Source of the DNA: Spirochaetales bacterium
Lineage (GTDB): Bacteria > Spirochaetota > Spirochaetia > DAHUYW01
DNA length: 51,208 bases
Reading direction: 5' to 3'
Assembly (NCBI GenBank): GCA_027306915.1
Contig: DAHUYW010000029.1
Location: 1-51,208, forward strand
The translations under genes were made by a program, and so were the position numbers. Position 1 is the first letter of the stretch. Every line of letters starts with the position of its first letter. The notes under the pieces are model-generated. The model was not told the DNA's origin, did not search any database, and saw only the letters and a program-made list of their open reading frames with translations. Positions 32,639 through 41,281 of this stretch are shown one piece after another.

Positions 32639-32667
32639 ACCTTATCACGGCTCTGGGACCCTGTCAA
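32639..32667 (-). promoter_or_regulatory. Promoter of the binding-protein/permease operon
   Basis: Minus strand TTGACA (32667-32662), 17 bases, TAAGGT (32644-32639). Operator 2 overlaps the expected start of transcription. The stretch 32668-32819, up to the end of the IolD-like gene, has no other gene. Confidence 0.68.
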
Positions 32668-32819
32668 CTTTTTTCGAGCACGATGACGCGCTCGAAAAAC
32701 GCCTGTGCGGAGCGTGAGGCGATCTGCGGATTGCCAGCCTGTTGCCTTCATCGAGTCGATGGTAAACACCTCTTCGTGCGCCGATCCTTCAACCACGGGT
32801 CTGCTCCCGATTCCGCGCG

Positions 32820-34745
32820 CTAGAAGCCCAAGCGGTGCTTTTCCTGCTGCACCGTTTCACACCAACTTCCAACGTTCCACTGTCCGTAAACACCCAAACC
32901 GCCGCGCTCGTCGCTTCCCGCGTACACCGGGACATGGACAACAGAAAGTCCGTTGAAGACAAACGCTGTTTCAAGCGCGGATCTGAGCTCTGGGACGGAC
33001 CATCCGCCGAAGATGCCGTTGATCCCGCGTATGGACCGCGCCATCTGTACGTAGTCGACTTCGACCGAATCGTCGGTTTTGAAGCAGTGGCCATACTGAT
33101 CCATCTGAAGTGAGGAGATCGCCGCCATACGCCGGTTGTCGAACAAGGCAATTATCCCCCGAAGATGGTGTTCGGCCGCATCGATGAGTATTTGCGGATT
33201 CATCATGAAACTTCCGTCCCCGGTGAACGCAATTGGGTACTGTGAATGGTCAGCGAATGCAGATGACAAGATACCGCACACCGCGAACCCCATGTAGGAG
33301 GCTCCCGTATCGGTGAAGGTCTTTCGCGGGAGGTCATCTTCGATTAGCTGGAATCCATTAGCTTGGACGTCGCCGGCATCGAAGTATTTGGACGCGCCAA
33401 TCTTGTCGGCGAACTCAACAACCGTGCGGATTGCTGCGGGCTGCGTGAGCACCGGGCGACCCCACTTCGGATCCTGAATGGGCTCGACGGAGCAGCGCTC
33501 CGAGCAGAACTGGTCCCACTCATTCCGTCGCGCCTTGCACGCCTGCAACCAGGGAGAATCCGATCCTTCTCGTGCCCGTGAAGAATTCTCGGGAGACGAG
33601 GAACCGGCGCTCTTGTTGACATTTTCTGTCCGTAGCGCTTCGACAAGACGGGCGAGCACGGATTGCGCATCGCCAATGAGGGCCAGGGTGCGGTTGTAGT
33701 GGCTCGCGTCCTCGTGGCGCGTATTGATGGATATGAAGGCACGAGCATTCTTCCATGCCGTTCCCGAGGAATCCCATTGGCAGACCGCGCGAGCTCCAAT
33801 CGTTACGACGAGCTCGGCCTGTTCCATTGCGTAGTTCCCTGGTATCGATCCCTTTGAGCCGCCCACGGTCATGTTGCGGGGGTGCTTGCCCGGCAGGATG
33901 CCCACTGCCGACGGGCCGTGGACGAAAACGGCATCTGACCGATCCAAGAACTCCTCGAGGATTCGCCTGTCTAGGCCGCGTGCGCCATTACCCACCTTAA
34001 CCACGGTGCGCGGGTAGGTTTGGATCAACTTCACCGCGTCGCGATACGCTTCCTCGTCGCATGCAACGACCCTAGGATAGGACGGTCGGCCGGGGAGCTC
34101 CTCGATGTTGAAGTTCTCGATAACTGAGCCTTGCACGTTCATCGGCATCAGGAGATAGCAGGGGGAGGGCTGGTCCGGGCTGAATACCGAGTTGGCGCCG
34201 CGTCGAAGCGCCGTCGGAAGTGCGTGAGGAGTGTGCAGGGTGTATGCCGTTCCCATCGTTGAAGCGAGCTTGAGAAAGAGAAGCTGCTCGTGGCGCGGGA
34301 TTTGCTGCATATTGAAACCCTCGTCGTGAGTGGTCTCATCACCGAACAGATAGTAGACACCTATGCCATTCGAAAGCGGCGCGAGTGAGCCGGCAAGCGC
34401 ATGCAACGCCCCTGGCCCAATCGAGGTGAAAACGGCCGCCGTTTCATCGTATTGCCAGCGAAGTGCAGACGCCGCGTGCGATGCCTCCACCTCATTTCGC
34501 ACGTTGAATACGCGAACGAGTCCAGCCTCCTCGTACACCCGCAAGACCTCCCCAAGATCGGTGCTGCCATGTCCAAACACTCCGATGTACTTGCGGACCC
34601 CTTGACGAAGCAGGCCGAGCACGATCCCTTCACTCAAGGTAATGTCTTGGAATCGGCTAAGTGTCCCGGAGGCAAGCGCGGCGTCTATGCCACCGGAAGA
34701 GGAAATGGCGCCGGCACGCGCGATGCGGTCCGCGCTTGCGCTCAC
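32820..34745 (-). CDS. IolD-like thiamine-diphosphate enzyme
   Basis: 641 residues with the three-domain ThDP enzyme fold. The catalytic Glu is in NEVEASHAA near residue 86. The cofactor motif begins GDGSFMMNPQ and closes at ALFDNRRMAA. Overall length and landmarks (INTRHEDASHYNRTLALIGDA) match IolD, which hydrolyses a cyclic 1,2-diketone in inositol breakdown. No other inositol-specific gene (iolB, iolC, iolE) is present, so a related ring or diketone substrate is more likely. GTG start at 34745 overlaps the stop of the RpiB-like gene (GTGA). Confidence 0.82.
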   Translation of the reverse strand: MSASADRIARAGAISSSGGIDAALASGTLSRFQDITLSEGIVLGLLRQGVRKYIGVFGHGSTDLGEVLRVYEEAGLVRVFNVRNEVEASHAASALRWQYDETAAVFTSIGPGALHALAGSLAPLSNGIGVYYLFGDETTHDEGFNMQQIPRHEQLLFLKLASTMGTAYTLHTPHALPTALRRGANSVFSPDQPSPCYLLMPMNVQGSVIENFNIEELPGRPSYPRVVACDEEAYRDAVKLIQTYPRTVVKVGNGARGLDRRILEEFLDRSDAVFVHGPSAVGILPGKHPRNMTVGGSKGSIPGNYAMEQAELVVTIGARAVCQWDSSGTAWKNARAFISINTRHEDASHYNRTLALIGDAQSVLARLVEALRTENVNKSAGSSSPENSSRAREGSDSPWLQACKARRNEWDQFCSERCSVEPIQDPKWGRPVLTQPAAIRTVVEFADKIGASKYFDAGDVQANGFQLIEDDLPRKTFTDTGASYMGFAVCGILSSAFADHSQYPIAFTGDGSFMMNPQILIDAAEHHLRGIIALFDNRRMAAISSLQMDQYGHCFKTDDSVEVDYVQMARSIRGINGIFGGWSVPELRSALETAFVFNGLSVVHVPVYAGSDERGGLGVYGQWNVGSWCETVQQEKHRLGF

Positions 34746-35383
34746 GGCCTTCTCCCGCTTCTGCGATCAAGAATGGCTTGCGCCAGCTCACGATTCATAC
34801 CGGGAGCTGCGGAAAGGAGCTCCTCGATCCCCGGATAGCTCAAGGCAGGGACGGCGACGGCATCGGGGAGGTTGCGCACTATATCCGTCATGCTGTGGTG
34901 GGCCGCATGCCCGATCTCGCCCAGCAAGCGAACCGACTCGCGCTGGGACTCTCTGCGGCTCTCAGGAAATCCAGACCCGCGGTCGGATGAAAATAGGTGA
35001 TCGAAGATCAGCCTAAGATTCACCTCGCTCCCCCATCCGTAGCCCTGATTGAGCATCAGGCTGACGCAGTTGCCACTATTGATCCGCGTAAAAAGCCATG
35101 CATCGAGCGGAGTCGCGATGTGACCGCATACGACATCCGGGTATTGGACAACCGAGTTTAGAAAGCCCTGCCCGGTGCCGCATCCCCCGACGACGAAGTC
35201 GGCGGCACCCGTGTTGAGAAGGAGAGCGCTCAGAAAACCCGTGTGGAGGTAGGTGAGTTGCGGTTCTTCGCCATTTTTCTTCATGCCGCAGTTGAGGAGC
35301 TGGAGATCTCTCCCTTCCAGTGCGCGGACAATATCAGCGTTTCGATCAGCTGCACTCGTCTCGTTGACAATCGCAATCTTCAT
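34742..35383 (-). CDS. RpiB/LacA/LacB-family sugar-phosphate isomerase-like protein
   Basis: 213 residues. MKIAIVNETSAADRNADIV and VGGCGTGQGFLNSV, followed by a glycine-rich SLMLNQGYGWGSEVNLRLIF, mark the RpiB/LacAB family; the CGTG loop carries the active-site Cys. It is longer than RpiB (about 150), with a C-terminal tail of 60 residues. These enzymes interconvert aldose and ketose phosphates. The ATG at 35383 gives the usual family start; the ATG at 35398 is nearer to GGGAGG but too close to it. Co-translated with the IolD-like gene, so the two act in sequence. Confidence 0.78.
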   Translation of the reverse strand: MKIAIVNETSAADRNADIVRALEGRDLQLLNCGMKKNGEEPQLTYLHTGFLSALLLNTGAADFVVGGCGTGQGFLNSVVQYPDVVCGHIATPLDAWLFTRINSGNCVSLMLNQGYGWGSEVNLRLIFDHLFSSDRGSGFPESRRESQRESVRLLGEIGHAAHHSMTDIVRNLPDAVAVPALSYPGIEELLSAAPGMNRELAQAILDRRSGRRP

Positions 35384-35431
35384 GGGCTTGTCTCGCATCC
35401 TCCCATGTTCTGTTGGGTGTTAGTATTGAGC

Positions 35432-35460
35432 ATAATACAACAAATGGGCGCTGGTGTCAA
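35432..35460 (-). promoter_or_regulatory. Promoter of the RpiB-like/IolD-like operon
   Basis: Minus strand TTGACA (35460-35455), 17 bases, TATTAT (35437-35432). An imperfect palindrome, GTATT (35423-35427), six bases, AATAC (35434-35438), overlaps the -10 box and may be an operator. Confidence 0.68.
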
Positions 35461-35495
35461 TGGTAGGGTCAAAAGCTGCGAAACTCGAAAATATC

Positions 35496-35524
35496 TTGCC
35501 CTAAAAGAAACGCCATAGTATAAT
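35496..35524 (+). promoter_or_regulatory. Promoter of the dehydrogenase-transketolase operon
   Basis: TTGCCC (35496-35501), 17 bases, TATAAT (35519-35524), a consensus -10. It is divergent from the minus-strand promoter 36 bases away. TAGTAT occurs at both -10 regions, so a shared regulator, perhaps the IclR protein, could act on both. Confidence 0.65.
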
Positions 35525-35654
35525 AGGCAATCGAAGAGGCCCCACGCCCCCCTGTTTTGGGCTGGTCTTCGGCACCAAGACGGTGGCCGCCGTAGTGAAG
35601 CCGTCCAAAGGTTGGTGCGGTTGGGTGGTGCCAGGAGAAAGCGAGGCGACACGT

Positions 35655-36716
35655 ATGGAGAGATTGCGGGTTGGTTTCGTCGGTACAGGGCGGATATCCG
35701 ATTTGCATGCGCTCGAATATCTGCAAAACGACCGCGCGGAAATCGTTGCTGTGTGCGATACGAACCGCGAGATCGCGTCAACGCGGGCGCAGGCGTGGGG
35801 TGTAGCCGAAAGCAGAGTCTTCAGTGATTACCACGACCTCCTAAGCCTTCCCGAGGTTGACCTCGTCGAAATCCTCTTGCCGCATCATCTGCACGCTCGG
35901 GTGGCAATTGATTGTGCACACGCGGGCAAACACATTTCGCTTCAGAAACCGATGGCGCTCACACTGAGCGAGGCCAGCCAGATTATCGATGCGGCCCGGC
36001 AGGCTCGTGTCATTCTCCGAGTATTTGAAAACTTCATCTTCTATCCGCCTGTTGTCAGGGCGAAGGCCCTTATCGAAGAGGGCGAAATTGGCGATCCGTT
36101 GACCATACGGGTTAAGAGCAATTCCGCTACTAGCCCTCATGCGTGGCCAGTTCCGCAATCCGCTTGGAAGTGGCGCTTCGACCGTGCTGAAAGCGGAGGC
36201 GGTCCCCTAGTCTTTGACGATGGCCACCACAAGTTTTCCTTGATTTGGCATTTCATGGGAATGGCCGAGGAGGTACATGCGTGGATTGGGAGCACAACGG
36301 TTCAGGATGGCGCCGAGCTTGATTCGCCGGCGATAGTATCAATGAAATTCCCAGGGAATCGATTCGGGTCCTTCGAAATCGTCAATTCTCCAGAGATGGT
36401 CGTGGATACCCGTCACTACGCACAAGATGACCGCATCGAGATAACTGGAACACGAGGGGTGATTTGGGTTACTCGAGGCCATGGAAAGATGCTCGATATC
36501 CCTCCGGTGATACTGTACAGGGATGGGCGGACCTTCGGATATTCCGACATGCCGACCGGCTGGGAGGAAAGCTTCATTAGCTCGACTCGCCACTTCATCG
36601 ACGCATATTTCAAAGGGGATGCTCCGGCACTAACCGGAGAACAGGGACGCGAAATACTTCGCTTTGCTCTTGCAGCTCAACAATCGGCGCGAGAGGGCAA
36701 AAGCGTGCGGCTCTAG
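35655..36716 (+). CDS. Gfo/Idh/MocA-family dehydrogenase
   Basis: 353 residues. The Rossmann loop VGFVGTGRISDLH and the substrate domain with GGGPLVFDDGHHKFSLI are clear. The usual EKP motif reads QKP (HISLQKPMAL), so the first Glu is replaced while the key Lys remains. Such enzymes oxidise a ring hydroxyl of inositols, sugars or their derivatives with NAD(P). The ATG at 35655 follows GAGG; the longer frame from 35583 contains the promoter-proximal leader. First gene of the operon; probably makes the ketone that the IolD-like enzyme or transketolase needs. Confidence 0.88.
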   Translation: MERLRVGFVGTGRISDLHALEYLQNDRAEIVAVCDTNREIASTRAQAWGVAESRVFSDYHDLLSLPEVDLVEILLPHHLHARVAIDCAHAGKHISLQKPMALTLSEASQIIDAARQARVILRVFENFIFYPPVVRAKALIEEGEIGDPLTIRVKSNSATSPHAWPVPQSAWKWRFDRAESGGGPLVFDDGHHKFSLIWHFMGMAEEVHAWIGSTTVQDGAELDSPAIVSMKFPGNRFGSFEIVNSPEMVVDTRHYAQDDRIEITGTRGVIWVTRGHGKMLDIPPVILYRDGRTFGYSDMPTGWEESFISSTRHFIDAYFKGDAPALTGEQGREILRFALAAQQSAREGKSVRL

Positions 36717-36784
36717 GTGGAGAAGGGTGGCTCTCGTAGCGCCCGACAACGTCTTGTGACCACCGCCAATTGGGAGGAGGCAAC

Positions 36785-37624
36785 GTGCGCAATCACGACG
36801 CAATGCTCATAAGTGAGATCGAGCATCAGGCGCAGCTCATTCGGATCGATGTGCTCGATATGGTGAAGCGACGACAGGCCGGCCATATCGGAGGTTCATT
36901 CTCCGCCGCCGAGATCCTATCATCGCTTTACTTTCATCAATTGAAGATCAACCCGCAAGAACCTGAATGGAGCGGTCGAGACCGGTTTCTGTTGAGCAAG
37001 GGACACGCGGCGGCCGCGCTGTACTCCGCGCTCGCCCGACGCGGCTTCTTCCCCCTGGAAGAGCTTGAGACATGGGGGAAGCTCGGTGCGAGGCTTCAGG
37101 GACACCCCGATCGGATCAAGATACCGGGAGTCGACATGTCTTCCGGTTTTCTTGGACATGGCATCTCAATAGGTGTCGGAATGGCTCTTGCACAACGGCT
37201 GAATGAGAACCGCTACCACATCTACGTGTTGGTCGGCGACGGCGACATGCAATCGGGCGTCGCATGGGAAGGAGTGCTCACTGCGGCAAAATACCGCACA
37301 TCAGAAATGACAGTCATCATGGATTTCAACGATGTGCAACTTGACGGACCGAGTCACGAGATCATGCCGCTCGAGCCGATTCTCGACAAGTGGCGATCCT
37401 TTGGTTTCGCGGTCTTGGAGATCCACGGTCATAATGTCCTTCAGATTCTTGAGGCTTTCGATGAAGCCCTGGACATCCATAGCCGTCCGACCGTGATTCT
37501 TGCCCACACGACTAAGGGGAAGGGAGTCTCGTTCATGGAGAACAGCGCGAAGTGGCACGGTGGAGTACCGACAGATGCACAATATCAGGCAGCACATAGA
37601 GAACTGCAGGAGGCGTTCAGATGA
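36785..37624 (+). CDS. Transketolase, N-terminal subunit
   Basis: 279 residues covering the thiamine-diphosphate-binding half of a split transketolase: GHIGGSFSAAEIL, SKGHAAAALY, the GDGDMQSGVAWEG cofactor motif closing at MDFNDVQLDG, and HTTKGKGVSFMEN. The GTG at 36785 has GGAGGAGG four bases upstream. Its stop overlaps the start of the C-terminal subunit (ATGA), so the two chains are made together and form the active enzyme. Confidence 0.9.
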   Translation: MRNHDAMLISEIEHQAQLIRIDVLDMVKRRQAGHIGGSFSAAEILSSLYFHQLKINPQEPEWSGRDRFLLSKGHAAAALYSALARRGFFPLEELETWGKLGARLQGHPDRIKIPGVDMSSGFLGHGISIGVGMALAQRLNENRYHIYVLVGDGDMQSGVAWEGVLTAAKYRTSEMTVIMDFNDVQLDGPSHEIMPLEPILDKWRSFGFAVLEIHGHNVLQILEAFDEALDIHSRPTVILAHTTKGKGVSFMENSAKWHGGVPTDAQYQAAHRELQEAFR

Positions 37625-38580
37625 GCGATGCCCCTCAACGACAAGCCTATGGTGAAGCGCTGGCCGACTACGGCTCCGTCAACCCCGACGTGGTCGTTCT
37701 TGATGCCGATGTGTCTTCCTCAACCTTGAGCTGCTATTTCGGATCGCGATATCCGGAACGCTTCTTCAATGTAGGAGTGACCGAGGCATCCATGGTTGAT
37801 GTCGGCGTCGGATTTGCGCTTGCCGGGAAGATTCCTTTCGTGAACACCTTTGCGGCGCTGCTCACCCTGAGAGCGTGTGAGCAGATCCGTACCTGCGTGG
37901 CATATGCCCGAGCCAACGTCAAACTGATCGGGGGCTATGCAGGGATTTCTGATTACAAGGACGGGCCGACTCACTTTGCAACGAACGACATCGCGGTCAT
38001 GCGTTCGATCCCTGGAATATGCGTGCTTGCCCCGGCAGACAACGCTGAGGCCGCGGCAATGGTGCCGCTCATTGCCGAATATGACGGCCCCGTTTACATG
38101 CGAATAAGCCGCGCGACCGTTCCCGACGTTTTCGACGGAGCCTACCGCCCCGAGATAGGAAAGGGAGTCTCCCTGAAGGAAGGCGGCGACGTAACCCTCA
38201 TTGGCACCGGGAGCATGGTCGCTCGGTGTCTGGCTGCGGCGCAACGCTTGAAGGAGCTCGGCATTGAAGCCGGCGTCGTTTCCATGGCAACAATCAAGCC
38301 CATCGACCTCGACCTCGTTCGGAGGGTCGCCCGTTCAAGTGGGGCGATCGTGACCGCCGAAGAGCACACGATTCTTGGCGGGCTTGGAAGCGCCGTCGCG
38401 GAAGCGGCAAGCACGGACAGGCCGGTGCCCATTGAAATGGTGGGCCTCGCCGACACCTTCGCGGAGACAGGCCCGGATCCCGAAACCCTGATGGACGCCT
38501 GGGGGCTTTCAATCTCGGACATCGTACATGCGTCGCAGCGGGCCGTAAGTCGCAAACGCGACTGCACAGGCAACGGGTAG
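37621..38580 (+). CDS. Transketolase, C-terminal subunit
   Basis: 319 residues with the pyrimidine-binding domain (DADVSSSTLS, FNVGVTEASMVDVGVGFALAGKIPFVNTFAALLT, containing the catalytic Glu in GVTEAS) and the C-terminal domain (ITAEEHTILGGLGSAVAE-like). Partner of the preceding gene. Splitting of transketolase into two chains is common in catabolic operons; it would transfer a two-carbon ketol unit from a ketose made in this pathway. Confidence 0.9.
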   Translation: MSDAPQRQAYGEALADYGSVNPDVVVLDADVSSSTLSCYFGSRYPERFFNVGVTEASMVDVGVGFALAGKIPFVNTFAALLTLRACEQIRTCVAYARANVKLIGGYAGISDYKDGPTHFATNDIAVMRSIPGICVLAPADNAEAAAMVPLIAEYDGPVYMRISRATVPDVFDGAYRPEIGKGVSLKEGGDVTLIGTGSMVARCLAAAQRLKELGIEAGVVSMATIKPIDLDLVRRVARSSGAIVTAEEHTILGGLGSAVAEAASTDRPVPIEMVGLADTFAETGPDPETLMDAWGLSISDIVHASQRAVSRKRDCTGNG

Positions 38581-38600
38581 AGCGTGTAGAATTGCTGCCT

Positions 38601-39422
38601 ATGGCGAAGAAGAAAGAAGATGCCACGTACATACAATCGGTAGATCGGGCGCTAACGTTGCTCGAGCACATAGCTGAAAACCCGAAGACCCGGCCCGGAC
38701 TCGCGGAGCTTGCAGAGGTGCTCCATGTCGACCGCAGCTCCGTTTTTCGGCTTCTTGCGACCCTCATGAAGCACGGGCTGGTGCGGCAGGTCGACAGCCG
38801 AGCGAGCTACCAACTGGGCTTTGATGTGTTTCGACTTGCAGGAGCGCTTCGGTCACAGCTGAAGATTACCGAGGTCGCATCCGACTACCTCAGAAAGCTT
38901 GCTGCCAACAGTCGCGAGAATGCGCATCTTGCGGTTCGATCAGGATTGCTCGCGGTCTTCATCGATCGAGAACAAGGCGGAACGAGGATTTCGGCGAATA
39001 CGAACATCGGTGACACTGAAGATCTCTACTGCACGGCCGTGGGACGGTGTCTGATCTGCGAGACGGACCGCAATGGGCTGGAGGAGCTCTTTGGTGACAA
39101 GCCGCTCATTGCATACACCGACAGAACAATCACCGATCTTGGGCTGCTAGCGGCAGAGCTTCAGACTGTGAGGGAACGGGGGTTTGCGATTGATCTCGAG
39201 GAATACGAGCGAAACGTTGTTTGCGTCGCAGCTCCAGTCTACAATTTCGAGGGAAGGGTGGAAGCTTCAATCGGTATTTCCGGACCGAGGGAGCGGATCG
39301 AGCCGAAGGTCGATATCCTGGCTTCAATCGTAAGAGAAATGGGCGAGGAGATAAGCGGGTTGCTCGGCAAGAAACAAAATCCGAAGCCAAGACGTGATTT
39401 GGCTAGAAGTAGAGAGGAGTGA
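38601..39422 (+). CDS. IclR-family transcriptional regulator
   Basis: 273 residues: N-terminal winged helix (residues 10 to 70, PGLAELAEVLHVDRSSVFRLLATLMKHGLV) and a C-terminal GAF-like effector domain. The ATG at 38601 has no obvious ribosome site and lies 20 bases after the transketolase stop. Most likely controls the divergent promoters at 35432 and 35496 in response to a pathway acid. Confidence 0.88.
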   Translation: MAKKKEDATYIQSVDRALTLLEHIAENPKTRPGLAELAEVLHVDRSSVFRLLATLMKHGLVRQVDSRASYQLGFDVFRLAGALRSQLKITEVASDYLRKLAANSRENAHLAVRSGLLAVFIDREQGGTRISANTNIGDTEDLYCTAVGRCLICETDRNGLEELFGDKPLIAYTDRTITDLGLLAAELQTVRERGFAIDLEEYERNVVCVAAPVYNFEGRVEASIGISGPRERIEPKVDILASIVREMGEEISGLLGKKQNPKPRRDLARSREE

Positions 39423-39425
39423 TCT

Positions 39426-40958
39426 ATGAAGAGCACGCCGAAGAAACTAAAGTACTACGCCGGGGGATGGAAAGATTCCAGAACCGAGAAGTTCATGAGC
39501 TGCTATGATCCGTCGACCGGCGATATCATCGCGCTTGCGCCGCAGTGTACGGCGGCGGAGGTTGAAGAGGCGATCGCCGCGGCAAAGAGCGCTTTCCAGC
39601 CATGGGCCGATAGTCCGCCGAACAAGCGGGTGCAGGTGCTTTTTCGGATGAAGGCCCTCCTAGACGAGCACCTCGAAGAGCTTACGGAGCTTCTCGCGCG
39701 AGAGAACGGCAAGGTCTGGGAAGAGGCGATGGGCGACGTCCTGAAGGTGACCGAAGTGGTCGAGTTTGCGTGTGGTATTCCTCATCTTCTCAAGGGGCCC
39801 GCGCTCATGAACGTAACAAGCGGCTACGACACGACACAATACCTCGAGCCGATTGGCGTATTCGCCGGGATTGCCCCGTGGAACTTTCCCGCGATGATTC
39901 CGATGGGTTGGATGGCGCCGCTTTGCATCGCCGCGGGCAATACCTTCGTCCTCAAAGCAGCGAGTTTTGTCCCACAGAGCGCAATGCGGATTCTCGAGCT
40001 GTGGGAAGAAGCCGGTCTGCCGCCTGGAGTCATCAACCTTGTTACCTGCTCGCGCACCGAGGCCGAGATCCTGCTGTCTCATCCTGACATCAAAGGGGTA
40101 TCCTTCGTTGGCTCGACTGCGGTCGGGAGGCACATCTACGCAACCGCTGCTGCAAACGGGAAGAAGGTTCAGGCCCTCACCGAGGCCAAGAACCACGCAC
40201 TGGTGCTGAAGGATGCCGCGATCGAGCGCACGGCGCAAGGCATCGTGAACTCTGCGTTTGGGTGTGCAGGAGAGCGCTGCATGGCCCTCCCGGCAGTCGT
40301 CGTCGAGGAGGCTGTTGCCGACGAGCTTGTCACAGCAATCACCAGAATCTTGAAGGAACGAAAGATCGGGCCCGCCTACGACAAGACCAGCCAGCTTGGC
40401 CCTCTGGTCAACGCCGAACATCGAAGCTCGGTTATCAAGTGGATTGAGACCGGGATAAGAGAGGGCGCCGAGCTGATTCTCGACGGGCGGTGCGTCACGG
40501 TGAAGAACTTCGAAAACGGATTCTACCTCGGACCCACGGTTTTCGACCACGTCAAACCGGGGATGACTATCGGCGACAAGGAGATTTTCGGACCGGTTCT
40601 CAGCATCAAGCGGGTCAGAAGTTTCGACGAGGGATTGAGGCTGATGAATGACAACGAGTTCGGCAACGGAAGCGTCATTTACACCCAGTCCGGCTACTTC
40701 GCGAGAGAGTTCATCCGGCGCACGCATGCCGGCATGGTTGGCGTGAATGTAGGTATTCCCGTGCCGCTCGGTATCTTCGGATTTACGGGTCACAAGAACT
40801 CCTTTTTCGGCGATCTCCACACGATGGGTACGGACGGCGTACGTTTCTTCACCCGGCGGAAGAGCGTTACGGCACACTGGTTCTCCGAGGAGGAAGCGAA
40901 GGAGGCGACTGTCTCGAATACCTGGGATGGCACCATCTCGTTCCCTGCGATGAAATGA
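39426..40958 (+). CDS. mmsA: CoA-acylating methylmalonate-semialdehyde dehydrogenase-like protein
   Basis: 510 residues of the aldehyde dehydrogenase superfamily, MmsA/IolA branch: IAPWNFPAMIPMGWM, SFVGSTAVGRHIY, the active Cys in GCAGERCMALP, and IFGFTGHKNSFFGDLH near the end. The catalytic Glu of ordinary aldehyde dehydrogenases is absent at TEAKNHALVL, as in this CoA-dependent group. These enzymes turn malonate or methylmalonate semialdehyde into acetyl- or propionyl-CoA. It ends the operon and suggests a three-carbon semialdehyde as the pathway's last product. Confidence 0.87.
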   Translation: MKSTPKKLKYYAGGWKDSRTEKFMSCYDPSTGDIIALAPQCTAAEVEEAIAAAKSAFQPWADSPPNKRVQVLFRMKALLDEHLEELTELLARENGKVWEEAMGDVLKVTEVVEFACGIPHLLKGPALMNVTSGYDTTQYLEPIGVFAGIAPWNFPAMIPMGWMAPLCIAAGNTFVLKAASFVPQSAMRILELWEEAGLPPGVINLVTCSRTEAEILLSHPDIKGVSFVGSTAVGRHIYATAAANGKKVQALTEAKNHALVLKDAAIERTAQGIVNSAFGCAGERCMALPAVVVEEAVADELVTAITRILKERKIGPAYDKTSQLGPLVNAEHRSSVIKWIETGIREGAELILDGRCVTVKNFENGFYLGPTVFDHVKPGMTIGDKEIFGPVLSIKRVRSFDEGLRLMNDNEFGNGSVIYTQSGYFAREFIRRTHAGMVGVNVGIPVPLGIFGFTGHKNSFFGDLHTMGTDGVRFFTRRKSVTAHWFSEEEAKEATVSNTWDGTISFPAMK

Positions 40959-41281
40959 TTCGACCCTCAATCCCGATTTGACCGCTCTGTTGTCCTGAGA
41001 GCGAGGAGATGCGCCGGGGAGATCAGGTCTGCCACCGTCGGGGCAGCTCCTCATCGCCGCCCTAGCGCGTTCTTCCCGGCAGGGTGCCGCCGCAGGATAG
41101 AAGAACCTCCGGCTCCTCCTCGGGGAGCACCCCGATGGGTCGCAAGAGCGTCTCACCACAGCCGCGCATTCGGAGGCATTCCGCCGCGGGATGCCGCATG
41201 TTGCGCTTCCGGCTCTCCTCTCCTATCATTGCTGTCAGGAATGCCGCCGGTCGCGATGGCCGCCGCCGATGCGCCGGAACT
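40959..41281. other. Intergenic region without a recognised gene
   Basis: 323 bases between the dehydrogenase and the kinase. A weak hairpin (CGCTCT 40983-40988, AGAGCG 40998-41003) has no T-run. Open frames here look accidental. Confidence 0.5.

Noticed and set aside
32820..40958. Standard myo-inositol operon
   Set aside because: Only the IolD-like and MmsA-like enzymes and a generic dehydrogenase fit; IolB, IolC, IolE and IolJ equivalents are missing.
40983..41003. Hairpin after the MmsA-like gene as terminator
   Set aside because: Only six base pairs and no T-run follows.
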